Source of the DNA: Deinococcus phoenicis
GTDB lineage: Bacteria > Deinococcota > Deinococci > Deinococcales > Deinococcaceae
Reading direction: 5' to 3'
Assembly: GCF_000599865.1 (NCBI RefSeq)
Contig: NZ_JHAC01000070.1
Location: forward strand, 60,322 to 124,321
Length of the DNA stretch: 64,000 nt
The notes beneath the pieces are model-generated. The model was not told the origin of the DNA and searched no databases. It was given only the letters and a program-made list of their open reading frames with translations. The translations under genes were made by a program, and so were the position numbers. Positions within the stretch are counted from its first letter, which is position 1; every line of letters begins with the position of its first letter. This document shows, piece after piece, positions 37,067-56,398 of this stretch.

Positions 37067-37282
37067 CCGAGCGAAGCGAGAAGCGCAAAAAGGGTGGCGC
37101 GCAGTGGAGTGGACGCCTGAGACATGCGGCAACAAAACGGAGTGCCGCCCTAGGACAGAGCGCCGGTCGGCAAAGCTCCGCAGGAGAAAGCCGGGAGTCA
37201 AAAAGCGGGGGCAGAGGCCTCTATCCGGCGCTCTGCCCGCTGCTGGTTGCCTGCTGCCGGCGCTGGGTCTACTGGGTTGGGC

Positions 37283-38404
<1,122 letters not shown>

Positions 38405-38643
38405 GTCAACTCCTGTCGGTGCGGCGTGTGTGCGGCAAAGCGCACTCTCCCCCCAGCAGTTGTCTGGCGGGAGTCGGGAAAGGTGTGGGCATTTCGGACA
38501 CCCCTATTTTCTGGCGTCCTGGCCGGGATGGACGTGGGGAGATGCACAATCCTTTCCCTGCGCGGGCAAGGCTCAGGAAAGGCTAAAAGGCGGGTGGCCC
38601 CGGCCCGGCGCGGGGCAGAGACGTCCCGTTCGGAGCGGAACGC

Positions 38644-38649
38644 TACACT
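38644..38649 (+). promoter_or_regulatory. -10 box TACACT of aroE operon
   Basis: TACACT, 7 nt, GTG 38657. Confidence 0.55.
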
Positions 38650-38656
38650 TGTGCGC

Positions 38657-39555
<899 letters not shown>

Positions 39556-39559
<4 letters not shown>

Positions 39560-42500
39560 TCCGCTCGATGCCCCGCCACCGCCGCATTCCCCTGGCCGTG
39601 TTGGTGCTGGTGCTGCTGCTGAGCGTCTTCGCGGCGCTCCTGCTGAACCGCTTCGTGCTGGCCCAGCAGGACGCGCGCTTCGAGCGGGAGGTGAACGCCT
39701 CGGCATCCAGCCTGCGCGACCGCCTGAGCGACTACGAGAACCTGTTGCGCGCGGCCCGGTCCTTCTGGCAGGTGCAGCGTGACCCCGATCAGGCGACCTT
39801 TGAGGCCTATGTGGACCACCTCGACCTCAGCCGCCGTTATCCGGGGGTGCTGGCGGTCGGCTTCGTCCGCTGGGCCGAGGCTCCGGGCGGCCCCCAGGCC
39901 CTCATCGAGCGGATCGCCCCCCTGAACGACGTGAACCGCACGGCGCTGGGCTTCGACATGATGGGCGAGGCCAGTCGCCGGGCCGCTATTTTGCTCGCGC
40001 GCGACCGGGACGCGGTGCAGGTCAGCCGCCACGTGGCCCTGGTGCAGCGTGGGCCGGACGGGCAGCGGCTGGACGGTCTGCTGCTGTTCCTGCCGGTCCG
40101 GGAGGGCGGGAGCCTGCGGGGGCTGCTGTATATCGCGCTGCGGACCGATCAGTTTCTGGCGGGCCTGACGCCCCCGGACGCCATGCCCGGCGTGAGCGTC
40201 CGCACGCTGCTGAACGGTGAGGTTCTGGGCACGCCCGCCCCCGAGGAGAACGCGGGCTTTCGTGCGCGCACACCCCTGCAGGCGGCGGGTGGGGCATGGG
40301 GCCTGGAGTTCAGCGCGCCGGGCAGCTTTGGCCGGGACGCGGTGGCCGACGTGCCCATCGTGGTGCTGGTGGTGGGGCTGCTGGTGGCGGGCCTGGCGTT
40401 TTTGCTGACCCAGTCGCAGGTCAGCGCCCGCGAGCGCGCCGAGGAGGCCACCCGGACCCTCGCGCAGTCCCGCGCGCGGCTGGAGCGGTCGCGCGCGGAG
40501 TTCGAGGCGATCTTCCAGGCGATTCAGGACTCGGCGGCCTTCACGGACGCGGGCGGGCGGGTGCGGCTGGTCAACCGGGCGCTCAGTGAGCAGTTCGGGT
40601 ACGCGCCCGAGGCGCTGGTGGGCGAGTCCCTGGGCCGCCTGCATCTGGACCGCCGGCTGGAGACCCGCTCGACCTTCCAGGCCCTCACCACGCCGTACCG
40701 CCGGGCCGACGAGAGCGTGTTTTCCGGCGAGGCGCAGCGCAGCCAGGTGACCGGCCCCCACGGCGAGGCGCTGGGCGTGCTGGAGGTGATCCGCGACGTG
40801 ACCGGGCGCGTGGAGGCCGAGCGGGCCGTGCAGGCCGGGGAGCGGCGCTCGCGCGCCGTGCTGGACGCCATCCCGCACATTCTGTGGGTGAGTGACCCCC
40901 AGGGGCAGATCACCTACGTGAACGCGCAGCACCGCGAGCGGCTGGGCCGCGACGGGGTGAGCGAGCGGGTTCATCCGGAGGACCGGGCCACCTACGCCCA
41001 GATGTGGGAGGCCGCCTACGCCACGCGGGCACGGGTCCACGCCGAGGTGCGGCTCGCGGTAGGCCAGAACGGCACGTACCGCTGGTTCGTGCTGCGGGTC
41101 GCGCCCATCTACGCCGCCCTGCTGGGCAACGAAACGGGTGGGCTTGAGGCGGGCGGGCTTGAGGCGGCCCAGGTCGCCCCGGCACACGCCGTGCCCGGCA
41201 GTGACCCGGCCCGCGTGACGGAGTGGGTCGCCAGCGCCACCGACATTCACGACCGGCTGGTGGCCGAGCGGCTGGCGCAGCGCAACGAGGAACGCTACCG
41301 GGGGGTGCTGGAGGGGATGCCGCAGATCGTGTGGCTGACCGATCCGCTGGGCCAGCCCACCTATTTCAACCGGCGCTGGGACGAGTACGTGGGGCCGGAC
41401 CGCTCCAGTTACGGCTTCCTGAGCCTGGTTCACCCCGAAGACCGCGCGGACTACCAGATGCGCTGGGCCGCCGCCGTGAAGGGGCAGCGGCCTTTCGAGG
41501 CCGAACACCGCCTGCTGGGCGCGGATGGCCGCTACCGGACCTTCGTGACGCGGGGGCTGCCGGTGCGTGACGGGCAGAGGCAGGTGCTCGAATGGGTGGG
41601 TACCAGCACCGACGTGGACGATCAGGTCTACGCCGAGTCGGCGGCCCGCCTGCTGGCCGACGTGTCCGAACAGCTCTCCACCCGTGCGGACGATCCGCTC
41701 GCGTCGCGGGGCGGGCACTACCACGCGGCACTCGACCGCATCACGCAGCGTCTGGCCGAGAGTGCCGGGCTGTGGGGCATGACGCCTGAACTGGGGCTGC
41801 TCGCCACCTCGCACCTCGATCCCGCCCGCGTCTCGCCCGCCGCGCGCGAGGCGACCCGCCTGGCCCTGGAGCAGGTCGTGCAGAGCGAAGACCCGCTGTT
41901 TGCCCACGCGGCGCACTACCCGCTGCTGCACGAGGTCAACGCGACCGGGGCCGTCCTGTATCCCCTGATCGGCCGGGACGGGGCCATGCGCGGCGTGCTG
42001 GGCCTCACCTACCGGCAGGCTCCCACCGACCGCGACCACGACCTTGCCTACGAACTCGCCAAGAGATTTGCGACCGCCCTGGACAACGACGCGCTCCGTG
42101 TCCAGGCCGAGGGCGCGCGGGCCGACCTCCAGCTGCTCAACCAGTCGCTGGAGGAACGGGTGCAGCAGCGCACGCTGGAGCTGCAAGACGCCAACCGGGA
42201 ACTCGAAGCCTTCAGTTACAGCGTCTCGCACGACCTGCGGACGCCCCTGCGGCACATCGTGGGTTTCGGGGATCTGCTCCGCAAGGACGTGGGTGCGGGG
42301 CTGTCACCCAAGAGCGAGCGGTATCTGGGCGTGATCACCGACGCGGCGGGCCGCATGAGCCAGCTGATCGACGACCTGCTGGAGTTCTCGCGCATGGGCC
42401 GCCAGGAACTGCGGCACGGCCCGGTGGACCTCGGCGCGGTGGCACGGGAGGTTTGGCAGACCCTGGAACCCGACCGCGCGGGCCGCGACGTGACCGCCCA

Positions 42501-42896
42501 GATCGGCCCGCTGCCCACCGTGCAGGGTGACCCGGCGCTGCTGACGCAGGTGTTTACCAACCTGCTTTCCAACGCCATCAAGTACACCCGCACCCGGGAA
42601 CACGCGCGGGTCGAGGTGAGCGCGCGGGTGGAGGCCCAGGAGGTCACGGTGACGGTCCGCGACAACGGCGTGGGCTTCGACCCCAAGTACACGGATAAAC
42701 TGTTCGGTGTGTTTCAACGCCTGCACCGCGCCGAGGAGTTCGAGGGGACCGGCATCGGCCTCGCGAACGTCCGCCGCATCGTGACCCGTCACGGAGGCCG
42801 GGTGCGTGCCGAGGCCGTTCCCGGCGAGGGAGCCGCCTTCCACGTGACCCTGCCCCTGATCGCCCCGCTGACGCCGGCCCTGGATGGAGGGACCGC

Positions 42897-42900
<4 letters not shown>
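39556..42900 (+). CDS. Hybrid-sensing histidine kinase: CHASE, three PAS, GAF, HisKA, HATPase
   Basis: 1114 residues. An N-terminal helix and a second at about 270-290 bracket a CHASE domain (FEREVNASASSLRDRLSDYE, VGFVRWAEAPGG). Three PAS domains follow (about 315-430, 435-570, 580-695), each ending in a PAC-like block such as LEVIRDVTGRVEAER or EWVGTSTDVDD. A GAF-like region spans about 700-850. The kinase core has phospho-acceptor His892 in SYSVSHDLRTPLRHI, N box VFTNLLSNAIKYT and G boxes VRDNGVGFDPKY and GTGIGLANVRR. The layout is of the phytochrome-like kinase type. GTG start overlaps aroE by 4 nt. Confidence 0.92.
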
Positions 42901-44156
<1,256 letters not shown>

Positions 44157-44163
44157 GGCGCGC

Positions 44164-44169
44164 TACCCT
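44164..44169 (+). promoter_or_regulatory. -10 box TACCCT of osmC-like gene
   Basis: TACCCT, 6 nt, ATG 44176. Confidence 0.45.
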
Positions 44170-44175
44170 GCGTCC

Positions 44176-44586
44176 ATGACAGTTCCTCACAAGAAGACCC
44201 TGAACGTCACCTGGCTGGGCGAGCAGCGGTATGTCGGCGTCAGCGAGAGCGGTCACCAGCTCCTGATCGACAACAGCCCCCTCAAGGTCGGTGTTTCCCC
44301 GATGGAGGCGCTACTGGCGGCGCTGGCGACCTGCACCGCCTATGACATCGTCGAGATCATGAAAAAACGCCGCACGCCCCTGACGAGCTACCGAATCGAG
44401 GTGGAGGGCGAGCGCGCGGACACCACCCCGCAGCGCTACACGACCATCACGGTGCGCCACATCGCCAGCGGCGAGGGCCTGACCCCTGAGGCGCTGGAGA
44501 AGGCGGCCCACCTCAGCCACGAGAAATACTGCTCGGTGGCCGCCAGCCTGAACAGCGAGATCAGGCTGGAAACGCGGGTGGAGTAG
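44176..44586 (+). CDS. OsmC/Ohr family protein
   Basis: 136 residues: DNSPLKVGVSPMEALLAALA, TCTAYDIVEIMKKRRTPLTS (first catalytic Cys) and LSHEKYCSVAASLNSEIRLE (second Cys). These two cysteines reduce organic hydroperoxides in the family. The spacing and KYCSVA ending fit the YhfA-like OsmC branch. ATG 44176 follows TACCCT by 6 nt, 19 nt after the kinase stop. Confidence 0.9.
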   Translation: MTVPHKKTLNVTWLGEQRYVGVSESGHQLLIDNSPLKVGVSPMEALLAALATCTAYDIVEIMKKRRTPLTSYRIEVEGERADTTPQRYTTITVRHIASGEGLTPEALEKAAHLSHEKYCSVAASLNSEIRLETRVE

Positions 44587-44710
44587 TACACGGTCAACCG
44601 ATTTTCTGGGAGCTGGATGATGAGAAACAAATTGCTAGAGGTCGTTCGGGACAGCGGATACGTTCTCATCGTTTAAGTAGCCACCCTGCTTTGATTGCTT
44701 GACGATGTAG
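44587..44710. other. Short, AT-richer intergenic stretch
   Basis: Visibly lower GC than its neighbours. One plus-strand frame reads MMRNKLLEVVRDSGYVLIV then stop (about 44620-44677), another ELDDEKQIARGRSGQRIRSH; both too short to assign. It may be a remnant of imported DNA beside repeat copy D. Confidence 0.35.
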
Positions 44711-44837
44711 TAGAGCATTTGTCCGAATTACACCGCCATGGGGAAAACACCTCCAACGGTTCCATTCTCCCAAACGCTCTTCCTATTGCACTCGCTCCGC
44801 TCGGTCAAAAAGAAGGTCTCTTTTTGACAATGCTCTA
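44711..44837. repeat. Dispersed TAGAGC-end element, copy D (clearest copy)
   Basis: 127 bp with terminal inverted repeats TAGAGCATTTGTC (44711-44723) and GACAATGCTCTA (44826-44837). Near the right end AAAAAGAAGGTCTCTTTTT forms a hairpin. The reverse complement matches copy C along most of its length. Confidence 0.8.
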
Positions 44838-44886
44838 GGGGAGTGCGTGCGGAGGACGCGGCGAAACGGAGCTTTCCCGCGTCCCC

Positions 44887-46123
<1,237 letters not shown>

Positions 46124-46130
46124 GCCGCCC

Positions 46131-46136
46131 AGCATA
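46131..46136 (-). promoter_or_regulatory. -10 box TATGCT of deoC
   Basis: TATGCT, 7 nt, GTG 46123. The box contains an in-frame ATG (46135). Confidence 0.55.
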
Positions 46137-46170
46137 CCCGCGCCCGGCCTCCTGTGGCCCGCCCGCCTGT

Positions 46171-46176
46171 TACCCT
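46171..46176 (+). promoter_or_regulatory. -10 box TACCCT of peroxiredoxin operon
   Basis: TACCCT, 6 nt, ATG 46183; only 34 bp from the deoC box on the other strand. Confidence 0.5.
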
Positions 46177-46182
46177 CTGGCT

Positions 46183-46672
<490 letters not shown>

Positions 46673-46680
<8 letters not shown>

Positions 46681-47371
46681 CCCCGCCGCGCCCGATCTGG
46701 AGGCCCTGAAAAAGGAAGCCGCCCTGCGCGCCGTCGCCCTGGTGAGAAGCGGGATGCGCGTCGGGCTGGGCACCGGCAGCACCGCCAAATACGCCATCGA
46801 GGCCATCGGGGAGCGGCTGGCGTCCGGTGACCTGCAAGGGGTGGTGGGCGTGGCGACCAGCGACGCCTCGGAAGCGCTGGCCCGGCAGGTGGGCATTCCG
46901 GTGCAGCCCCTCGACCCCCGGCCCCTCGATCTCGCCATCGACGGCGCGGACGAGATCGGCCCGCAGCTCGACCTGATCAAGGGCCTGGGCGGGGCGCTGC
47001 TGCGCGAGAAACTGACCGAGGTGCAGGCGCGGCAACTGGTGATTATCGCGGACCACACCAAGCTGGTCACGCGGCTGGGGGAAAAGGCTCCCCTCCCGGT
47101 CGAGATCGCCCGCTTCGGCTTCCTGTCCACCATCGAGCGCCTGCGCGCGCTGGGGCTGGGCGGTCGGCTGCGGCAGCCCGGCGCCCAGCCCTACGTGACC
47201 GACAACGGCAACTACATCTTCGACGCGCAGCTGCCCGCGAGCTTCGATGCGGCCCCGCTGGAGCGGCAGATCAAGGGCACGCTGGGCGTGGTGGAAACGG
47301 GGTTCTTCCTCGGGATGGCAGACCTGGCGTTCGTGGCGGCCCCGGAAGGAGTACGCGAACTGGGGCGCTGA
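46673..47371 (+). CDS. rpiA: Ribose-5-phosphate isomerase A
   Basis: 232 residues. GLGTGSTAKYAIEAIGERL (phosphate loop), AIDGADEIGPQLDLIKGLGG then ALLREK (catalytic Asp/Lys), KAPLPVEIARFG and VTDNGNYIFDA. Interconverts ribose-5-phosphate and ribulose-5-phosphate. ATG 46673 overlaps the peroxiredoxin stop by 8 nt. Its proximity to deoC groups pentose-phosphate handling. Confidence 0.95.
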
Positions 47372-47467
47372 GCAGGAGGGCGGAGGGCGGAAGCTGAGGC
47401 ACGGGCTTCCGCCCGCTCTTGTGCCGACAGCGGAACGCCAGCTTACGCGCGGAGCGAGGGGCAAAAC

Positions 47468-47538
47468 GTACGGAATGGCGGCGCTTGAAGAACATCTGGT
47501 GAGATTCCGGATGTTCTGGAAGTCAGAGCAATCCCGTA

Positions 47539-47539
<1 letters not shown>
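47468..47539. repeat. Small palindromic repeat unit 2
   Basis: Ends GTACGGAATGG and CAATCCCGTAT are inverted. Inside, AGAACATCTGG (47489-47499) pairs with CCGGATGTTCT (47507-47517), 11 bp with one G-T pair. It abuts the stop codon of the DUF255 gene. Confidence 0.5.
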
Positions 47540-49563
<2,024 letters not shown>

Positions 49564-49569
49564 GCGGGG

Positions 49570-49575
49570 AGCCTA
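49570..49575 (-). promoter_or_regulatory. -10 box TAGGCT of DUF255 gene
   Basis: TAGGCT, 6 nt, ATG 49563. Confidence 0.5.
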
Positions 49576-49646
49576 CCGCCCCGGCCTGCTCCTGGGCATG
49601 AACGGCGCGGGGCAGAAGCTTTAGGCCTGTTACTCCCTCCAGCGGC

Positions 49647-51554
<1,908 letters not shown>

Positions 51555-51648
51555 GGCTGGCCTCCCTGGTCGGGATGAGAGGAGGAGGGCGCACAGTGGA
51601 ACGCGCAGGGGAACGTCATTGCCTCAGGATAGAGGCGCGGCGGCCCCT

Positions 51649-52344
51649 TCACCTCCCTCCAAAGTTGCGCCCGGTGAGCAGCAGGCCCTCGGGCGTCCGC
51701 ACGTCACCCACGAAGGGGGTGAACCACAGCTGCTGCGCCTGCGGAAACAGCCCCCCCACGTCGTCGCTGATCTGGCGCGTGACCACCCACACGTCGAAGC
51801 TTCCGGCGGGAGTGCTCACGCGGCGGCGGTCCTGCACGTCGTAGCGGTAACGCAGGGTCCCCTGGGTCTGCACCTTGCCGTCGTCGCTGGTCAGGGTGAT
51901 GCGGCTGCTGCCCTCCCAGTTCAGGCCGACGCGCCAGGCGTTCTCGGCGGGGGCCTCGGTCCAGGCCGGTTCCAGGCGCACCGTTACGCCGGGTTTACGA
52001 AAGCCCAGCAGGTGCACGCCCGCCGCGCTGATCTGCCGGTACCACGTCTGGTCCGCGCCGCGCCCGGTCAGCTGAAAGGCCAGCGCCGTCTGGCCCGCGA
52101 ACACGGTGGGGCCGAGCGCCCGCAGGGTATAGGGCAGGCCGCCTGCCGGCTCGCCTTCCGGCAGATAGGTCCAGCCCAGGCCCGTCTCGCGCGGGTAAAA
52201 GGACACGCTGCTGACGCTGGTGCTGGCCTGCACCGGGGCCGCCGCCGCCGTCTTCGTGGCGGCGGGCGCGCAGGCCCCCAGCAGCACCGCGAGGGGCAGG
52301 GCCAGCAGGGGCACGGTAAGCAGGGAAGAGGCGCGGCCTCGCAT
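51649..52344 (-). CDS. Lipoprotein of unknown function
   Basis: 231 residues. MRGRASSLLTVPLLALPLAV then LLGACAPAA is a lipoprotein signal (lipobox LGAC). The mature part is beta-rich: GLGWTYLPEGEPAGGLPYTL, GTLRYRYDVQDRRRVSTPAG, SFDVWVVTRQI. Start chosen as ATG 52344, with TACCCT 7 nt upstream and a proper signal peptide. ATG 52368, 7 nt after CAGAAT (52376-52381), is a second option adding eight residues. Confidence 0.72.
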   Translation of the reverse strand: MRGRASSLLTVPLLALPLAVLLGACAPAATKTAAAAPVQASTSVSSVSFYPRETGLGWTYLPEGEPAGGLPYTLRALGPTVFAGQTALAFQLTGRGADQTWYRQISAAGVHLLGFRKPGVTVRLEPAWTEAPAENAWRVGLNWEGSSRITLTSDDGKVQTQGTLRYRYDVQDRRRVSTPAGSFDVWVVTRQISDDVGGLFPQAQQLWFTPFVGDVRTPEGLLLTGRNFGGR

Positions 52345-52351
52345 GAGGTTC

Positions 52352-52357
52352 AGGGTA
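52352..52357 (-). promoter_or_regulatory. -10 box TACCCT of lipoprotein gene
   Basis: TACCCT, 7 nt, ATG 52344; a second box CAGAAT lies 24 nt upstream with the same spacing to ATG 52368. Confidence 0.4.
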
Positions 52358-52434
52358 AGGCAGGGCATCGGTTCCATTCTGTCAGCATTCCTGAAGTTGG
52401 GCTGACGGGCGTCCCGGCCGCAGGGGCGCGGCAC

Positions 52435-52466
52435 GAAAAAAGGGCGTCCATGACGCCCCTTTTCTC
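52435..52466 (-). terminator. Terminator of pspA
   Basis: Minus strand: AGGGGCGTC-ATG-GACGCCCT then TTTTTT; an A/T run on both sides makes it potentially bidirectional. Confidence 0.75.
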
Positions 52467-52478
52467 AGGTCAGGGCAC

Positions 52479-53159
<681 letters not shown>

Positions 53160-53402
53160 GGGTGGTTCCTCCTTGCGAAGCTGATTCCGCGAACATGATT
53201 ACGCAGCCGCTCCCGGCCCGGTTCCCGCACTTCCGAACCTAAAGGCCACCTAAAGCCAGGCTGGGGTTGGAGGGGAGAGCGCACAAGGGGACTCCTCCGG
53301 TCAGGATGGGTTCCCCTCGCTCTGGAGCAGCATGCGCGGAGGGGCCTCCGGATGAGCCTTGCCACGCCCGAGGGTCCCTGGCACAGTGCCGTTGGAGAAC
53401 CC

Positions 53403-54206
53403 CTAGAACACGATGGGCTTCAGGCCCACGCTGGCCGTTCCGCAGGCGACCGTCACATTTGTTCCCGCCGGGGTAAAGGTGCAGCCGAGCGCGCGCAGCC
53501 CTGCCAGTGGGAAAATCAGGTTGGTGCCGTCGCTGGCCGGAACCAGGGGGAGTTCGACGCTGCCGCTGCCCAGCTGCGCCGCCTTCTGCCCGACCGTCAC
53601 GGTCAGCGGCGTCTCGTTGCCGCGCGACAGGCGGTATTTGCCGCCGCCCAGCGAGGTGACATTGACCACGCCCACCAGGTCGCGGCCCAACACGTAGGGC
53701 TGGCCCTTCACGACGCCTGCGGGCGTGGCGGGACGGGCGGCCGCCGGCGCGGCAGCGGCCTGCGCCACGTCCACCACCAGGAGCGTTTCCTTGTCGCTCA
53801 GCGGGGCCATCAGCACGAAGGACCCGACCGGGCCGCCCGCCGTCGCGGAAACCAGCAGCGAACTGGCCTTGCCGGTCCCGGCGGTCTTCCAGTCGCCCAG
53901 CGCGCGCGCGCCGAGCTTGCCGCGCACCAGGGGCCGCAGCGTGGTCGGGGCGCCCTGCACGTACAGGCACACCGCCGCCGGGCTGACCTTGAGGGTCCTG
54001 GGGCAGGCCACGATCTGGCCCTTCACGGTGCCGCTGATCTCCACCGCCACGCTGCTCACGGAACGCACGGTATTGGCCGACACGGGCGTGGTGGTGGCCG
54101 CGCGGGCCGGGGCCGCCGGAGTGCCGGTGCCCTGCGCGCCTGCCACACTCAGGACCCCGGTCAGACACAGGCCCGCCAGGCGGAACGCCTTGGAAACTTT
54201 ACGCAT
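53403..54206 (-). CDS. Secreted protein with stalk-like C-terminal domain
   Basis: 267 residues. MRKVSKAFRLAGLCLTGVLS ends in a signal peptidase site near VAGAQG. An Ala/Pro-rich linker follows. The C-terminal TSLGGGKYRLSRGNETPLTV ... LIFPLAGLRALGCTFTP resembles copper-amine-oxidase-N-like 'stalk' domains found in Deinococcus surface proteins. Four cysteines could form disulfides. Start ATG 54206 is 7 nt after TACCAT; the ATG inside that box (54215) is the alternative. Confidence 0.68.
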   Translation of the reverse strand: MRKVSKAFRLAGLCLTGVLSVAGAQGTGTPAAPARAATTTPVSANTVRSVSSVAVEISGTVKGQIVACPRTLKVSPAAVCLYVQGAPTTLRPLVRGKLGARALGDWKTAGTGKASSLLVSATAGGPVGSFVLMAPLSDKETLLVVDVAQAAAAPAAARPATPAGVVKGQPYVLGRDLVGVVNVTSLGGGKYRLSRGNETPLTVTVGQKAAQLGSGSVELPLVPASDGTNLIFPLAGLRALGCTFTPAGTNVTVACGTASVGLKPIVF

Positions 54207-54213
54207 GGCTGGC

Positions 54214-54219
54214 ATGGTA
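54214..54219 (-). promoter_or_regulatory. -10 box TACCAT
   Basis: TACCAT, 7 nt, ATG 54206. Confidence 0.4.
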
Positions 54220-54345
54220 CCCGCAGCGGATGAGCGTCAACTTTGAACCCCACATGAAGCCGTCAGGTTCCTCATGTCTCTATGGGCTGTCTTGGCTGGC
54301 CTGCGTGGTCGCGGAGGTGTGCGGCCCAGGCCGGGCGGGGTCGGC

Positions 54346-54351
54346 TACACT
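54346..54351 (+). promoter_or_regulatory. -10 box TACACT of PIN-TRAM gene
   Basis: TACACT, 7 nt, GTG 54359. Confidence 0.5.
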
Positions 54352-54358
54352 CAGGGCC

Positions 54359-55387
54359 GTGCTTGCGTTCCGGCTGATAATGATGTTGTTTGGCCTGCTC
54401 GCCGGGTGGGCGGCGGGTCACGCGCTGGCCCTGCGAATGGGCGACCCCGAGGTGGGGCAGGTCAATACCCTCAGCCTGATGCTGGCGGGGGCGCTCGCGG
54501 CCTTGCTGCTGGCCCCGCGTGCCGAACGGCTGGCGGCCCAGGGCCTGGCGCGGCTGAGCCGCTGGTACGCGGGCCTCTCGCCCCGGACGGTCGCGGCGGC
54601 CACCTTCGGGCTGCTGGTCGCGCTGCTGCTCAGCGTGCTGCTGGGCAACCTGCTGCGTGGCCTGCCCTTCTACAGCTGGGTCTGGAGCGTCCTGGTGACG
54701 CTGATTCTGGCGGCCTTTTTCGTGCCTTTCGCCACCCGGCACGCCGACGCGTTCGGCCTGCTGGCCTTTCCGCAGGTGCGCCGCAAGCCCGGCAGCAAGA
54801 TTCTGGACACCAACGTGATTATCGACGGGCGCATCCTGGAACTGGCCCGCAGCGGCTTTCTGGAAGGCGAGCTGGTGGTGCCCGGCTTCGTGCTGCGCGA
54901 GCTTCAGGTGCTGGCCGACCACGCCGACCCGCAGAAGCGCACGCGCGGCAAGCGCGGGTTGACCGTGCTGGAGGACCTGCGCGGGGTGCGCCCCCTGCGC
55001 GTCGAGGACTGGGACGATCCGCAGCTCAGCACCGTGGACGACAAACTGGTGCGCCTCGCCCGCGAAACCGGCGGCAAACTGCTGACGAACGACGGCAACC
55101 TGGGCAAGATCGCGCGGCTGCACGGCCTGGAGGTGCTGAGCATGCACGCGGTCGCCGTCGCCCTGCGGCCCCAGGTCCAGGCGGGCGATCACCTCACCAT
55201 CACGGTCACCAAGAGCGGCCAGCAGCAGGGTCAGGGCGTCGGCTACCTGGAGGACGGCACGATGGTCGTGGTCGAGGATGGCCTGAAGTTCCGGGGCAAG
55301 TCCACCCGTGTCTTGGTGGTCAACAACGTCCAGACCAACGTGGGCCGCATGATCTTTGCCAAGGTGGACAAGAACGACGCCGCCTGA
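54359..55387 (+). CDS. PIN and TRAM domain membrane protein (YacL-like)
   Basis: 342 residues. Four membrane helices (about 1-130), a PIN nuclease domain (KILDTNVIIDGRILELARSG, VPGFVLRELQVLADHADPQK, DDKLVRLARETGGKLLTNDG with conserved acidic residues) and a C-terminal TRAM RNA-binding domain (LTITVTKSGQQQGQGVGYLE, GKSTRVLVVNNVQT). Conserved in Firmicutes and Deinococcus-Thermus as a membrane-tethered putative ribonuclease. GTG start 7 nt after TACACT; the open frame upstream to 54230 is non-coding. Confidence 0.92.
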   Translation: MLAFRLIMMLFGLLAGWAAGHALALRMGDPEVGQVNTLSLMLAGALAALLLAPRAERLAAQGLARLSRWYAGLSPRTVAAATFGLLVALLLSVLLGNLLRGLPFYSWVWSVLVTLILAAFFVPFATRHADAFGLLAFPQVRRKPGSKILDTNVIIDGRILELARSGFLEGELVVPGFVLRELQVLADHADPQKRTRGKRGLTVLEDLRGVRPLRVEDWDDPQLSTVDDKLVRLARETGGKLLTNDGNLGKIARLHGLEVLSMHAVAVALRPQVQAGDHLTITVTKSGQQQGQGVGYLEDGTMVVVEDGLKFRGKSTRVLVVNNVQTNVGRMIFAKVDKNDAA

Positions 55388-55462
55388 GGAGGCCGGGGAG
55401 CGGGAAGACCTTCCGGGGAAAGCCTGGCTTCCGCCTCTGCCCGCCGCCGGGCTGCGCCCTGC

Positions 55463-55468
55463 TACCCT
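55463..55468 (+). promoter_or_regulatory. -10 box TACCCT of SDR gene
   Basis: TACCCT, 6 nt, ATG 55475. Confidence 0.5.
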
Positions 55469-55474
55469 GACGTC

Positions 55475-56197
55475 ATGACGGGCACAGGACGGGAAGGGGC
55501 GTTGGCCGGGCGCGTGGTCGCGGTGACCGGAGCCAGCAAGGGGATCGGGTGGGCCGTGGCCGAGGCGCTCGCGGCGCAGGGCGCGCGTGTGATCGGCGGC
55601 GCGCGGGACGTGGGCGGCCTGAGTCTGGACGGCTCGGCGTTTCACCCGCTGGACGTGACGGATGAGGCCAGCGTGCAGGCCTTCGCGGAGGCGGCGGTGC
55701 GGGCCGGGGTCGACGCGCTGGTGAACAATGCCGGGGTCGGCTCCTTCGCGCCGGTCGAGGAGATCACGCCGGAGGAATACCGCCGCGTGATGGACACCAA
55801 CGTGCTGGGCACCCTGCTGGTCACGCGCGCCCTGATCCCGCACTTCCGGGAGCGGCACGCGCGGGGCGCCGGGTCGCAGGTGGTGAACGTCACCAGCGAC
55901 GTCTCGGGCCGGACCTTCGGGACGGGCGCGCTCTACACGGCCAGCAAGTACGCGCAGCGGGCACTCACGCAGGCCCTCGCGCACGAGGGACACGGCTACG
56001 GCCTGCGCGTGACCGAGATCCGCCCCGGGATGGTGGACACCTTTTTCGCGGACACCGTGCAGGGCGAGGCCCACAAGGCCGCCTGGCTGCGTCCCGCCGA
56101 TGTGGCCGACGCCGTCCTGTACGCCCTGACCGCCCCGGTCCATGCCCGGATCGACGAGGTGCTGCTGCACCCGGTCGTGCAGGAGGTGGCCTTCTAG
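55475..56197 (+). CDS. Short-chain dehydrogenase/reductase
   Basis: 240 residues, classical SDR. Cofactor loop [37 protein letters not shown], catalytic Ser in [14 protein letters not shown] and [15 protein letters not shown] (Y-x3-K), then [14 protein letters not shown](P)-dependent; substrate unknown. Leaderless start. Confidence 0.9.
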   Translation: MTGTGREGALAGRVVAVTGASKGIGWAVAEALAAQGARVIGGARDVGGLSLDGSAFHPLDVTDEASVQAFAEAAVRAGVDALVNNAGVGSFAPVEEITPEEYRRVMDTNVLGTLLVTRALIPHFRERHARGAGSQVVNVTSDVSGRTFGTGALYTASKYAQRALTQALAHEGHGYGLRVTEIRPGMVDTFFADTVQGEAHKAAWLRPADVADAVLYALTAPVHARIDEVLLHPVVQEVAF

Positions 56198-56392
56198 CCT
56201 CCGTCACCGGGAAACACCGGGACAGGGGTGCCACTCTCTGGACAGTCTCCTGAACAGCGGCGCAGACGAGGAGGACCCCTCGCAGGCCCCCGGACTGACT
56301 TCCGTGCCTCAGCCCCGGCCCTGGGGCGGCCTGGTCCCTTCTCAGCCTGGGCACATTCGGCGGCCAATGAACTTTCTCTGAAGCCCTTCTGC

Positions 56393-56398
56393 TATCCT
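56393..56398 (+). promoter_or_regulatory. -10 box TATCCT and long leader of the nuclease gene
   Basis: TATCCT 135 nt before the ATG. TGAACT at 56368-56373 could be a -35 (19-bp spacing). The leader contains the hairpin GTGAG-AGC-CTCAC (56468-56480) and the Shine-Dalgarno AGGAGA (56524-56529). The upstream gap 56198-56392 shows nothing else. Confidence 0.4.
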
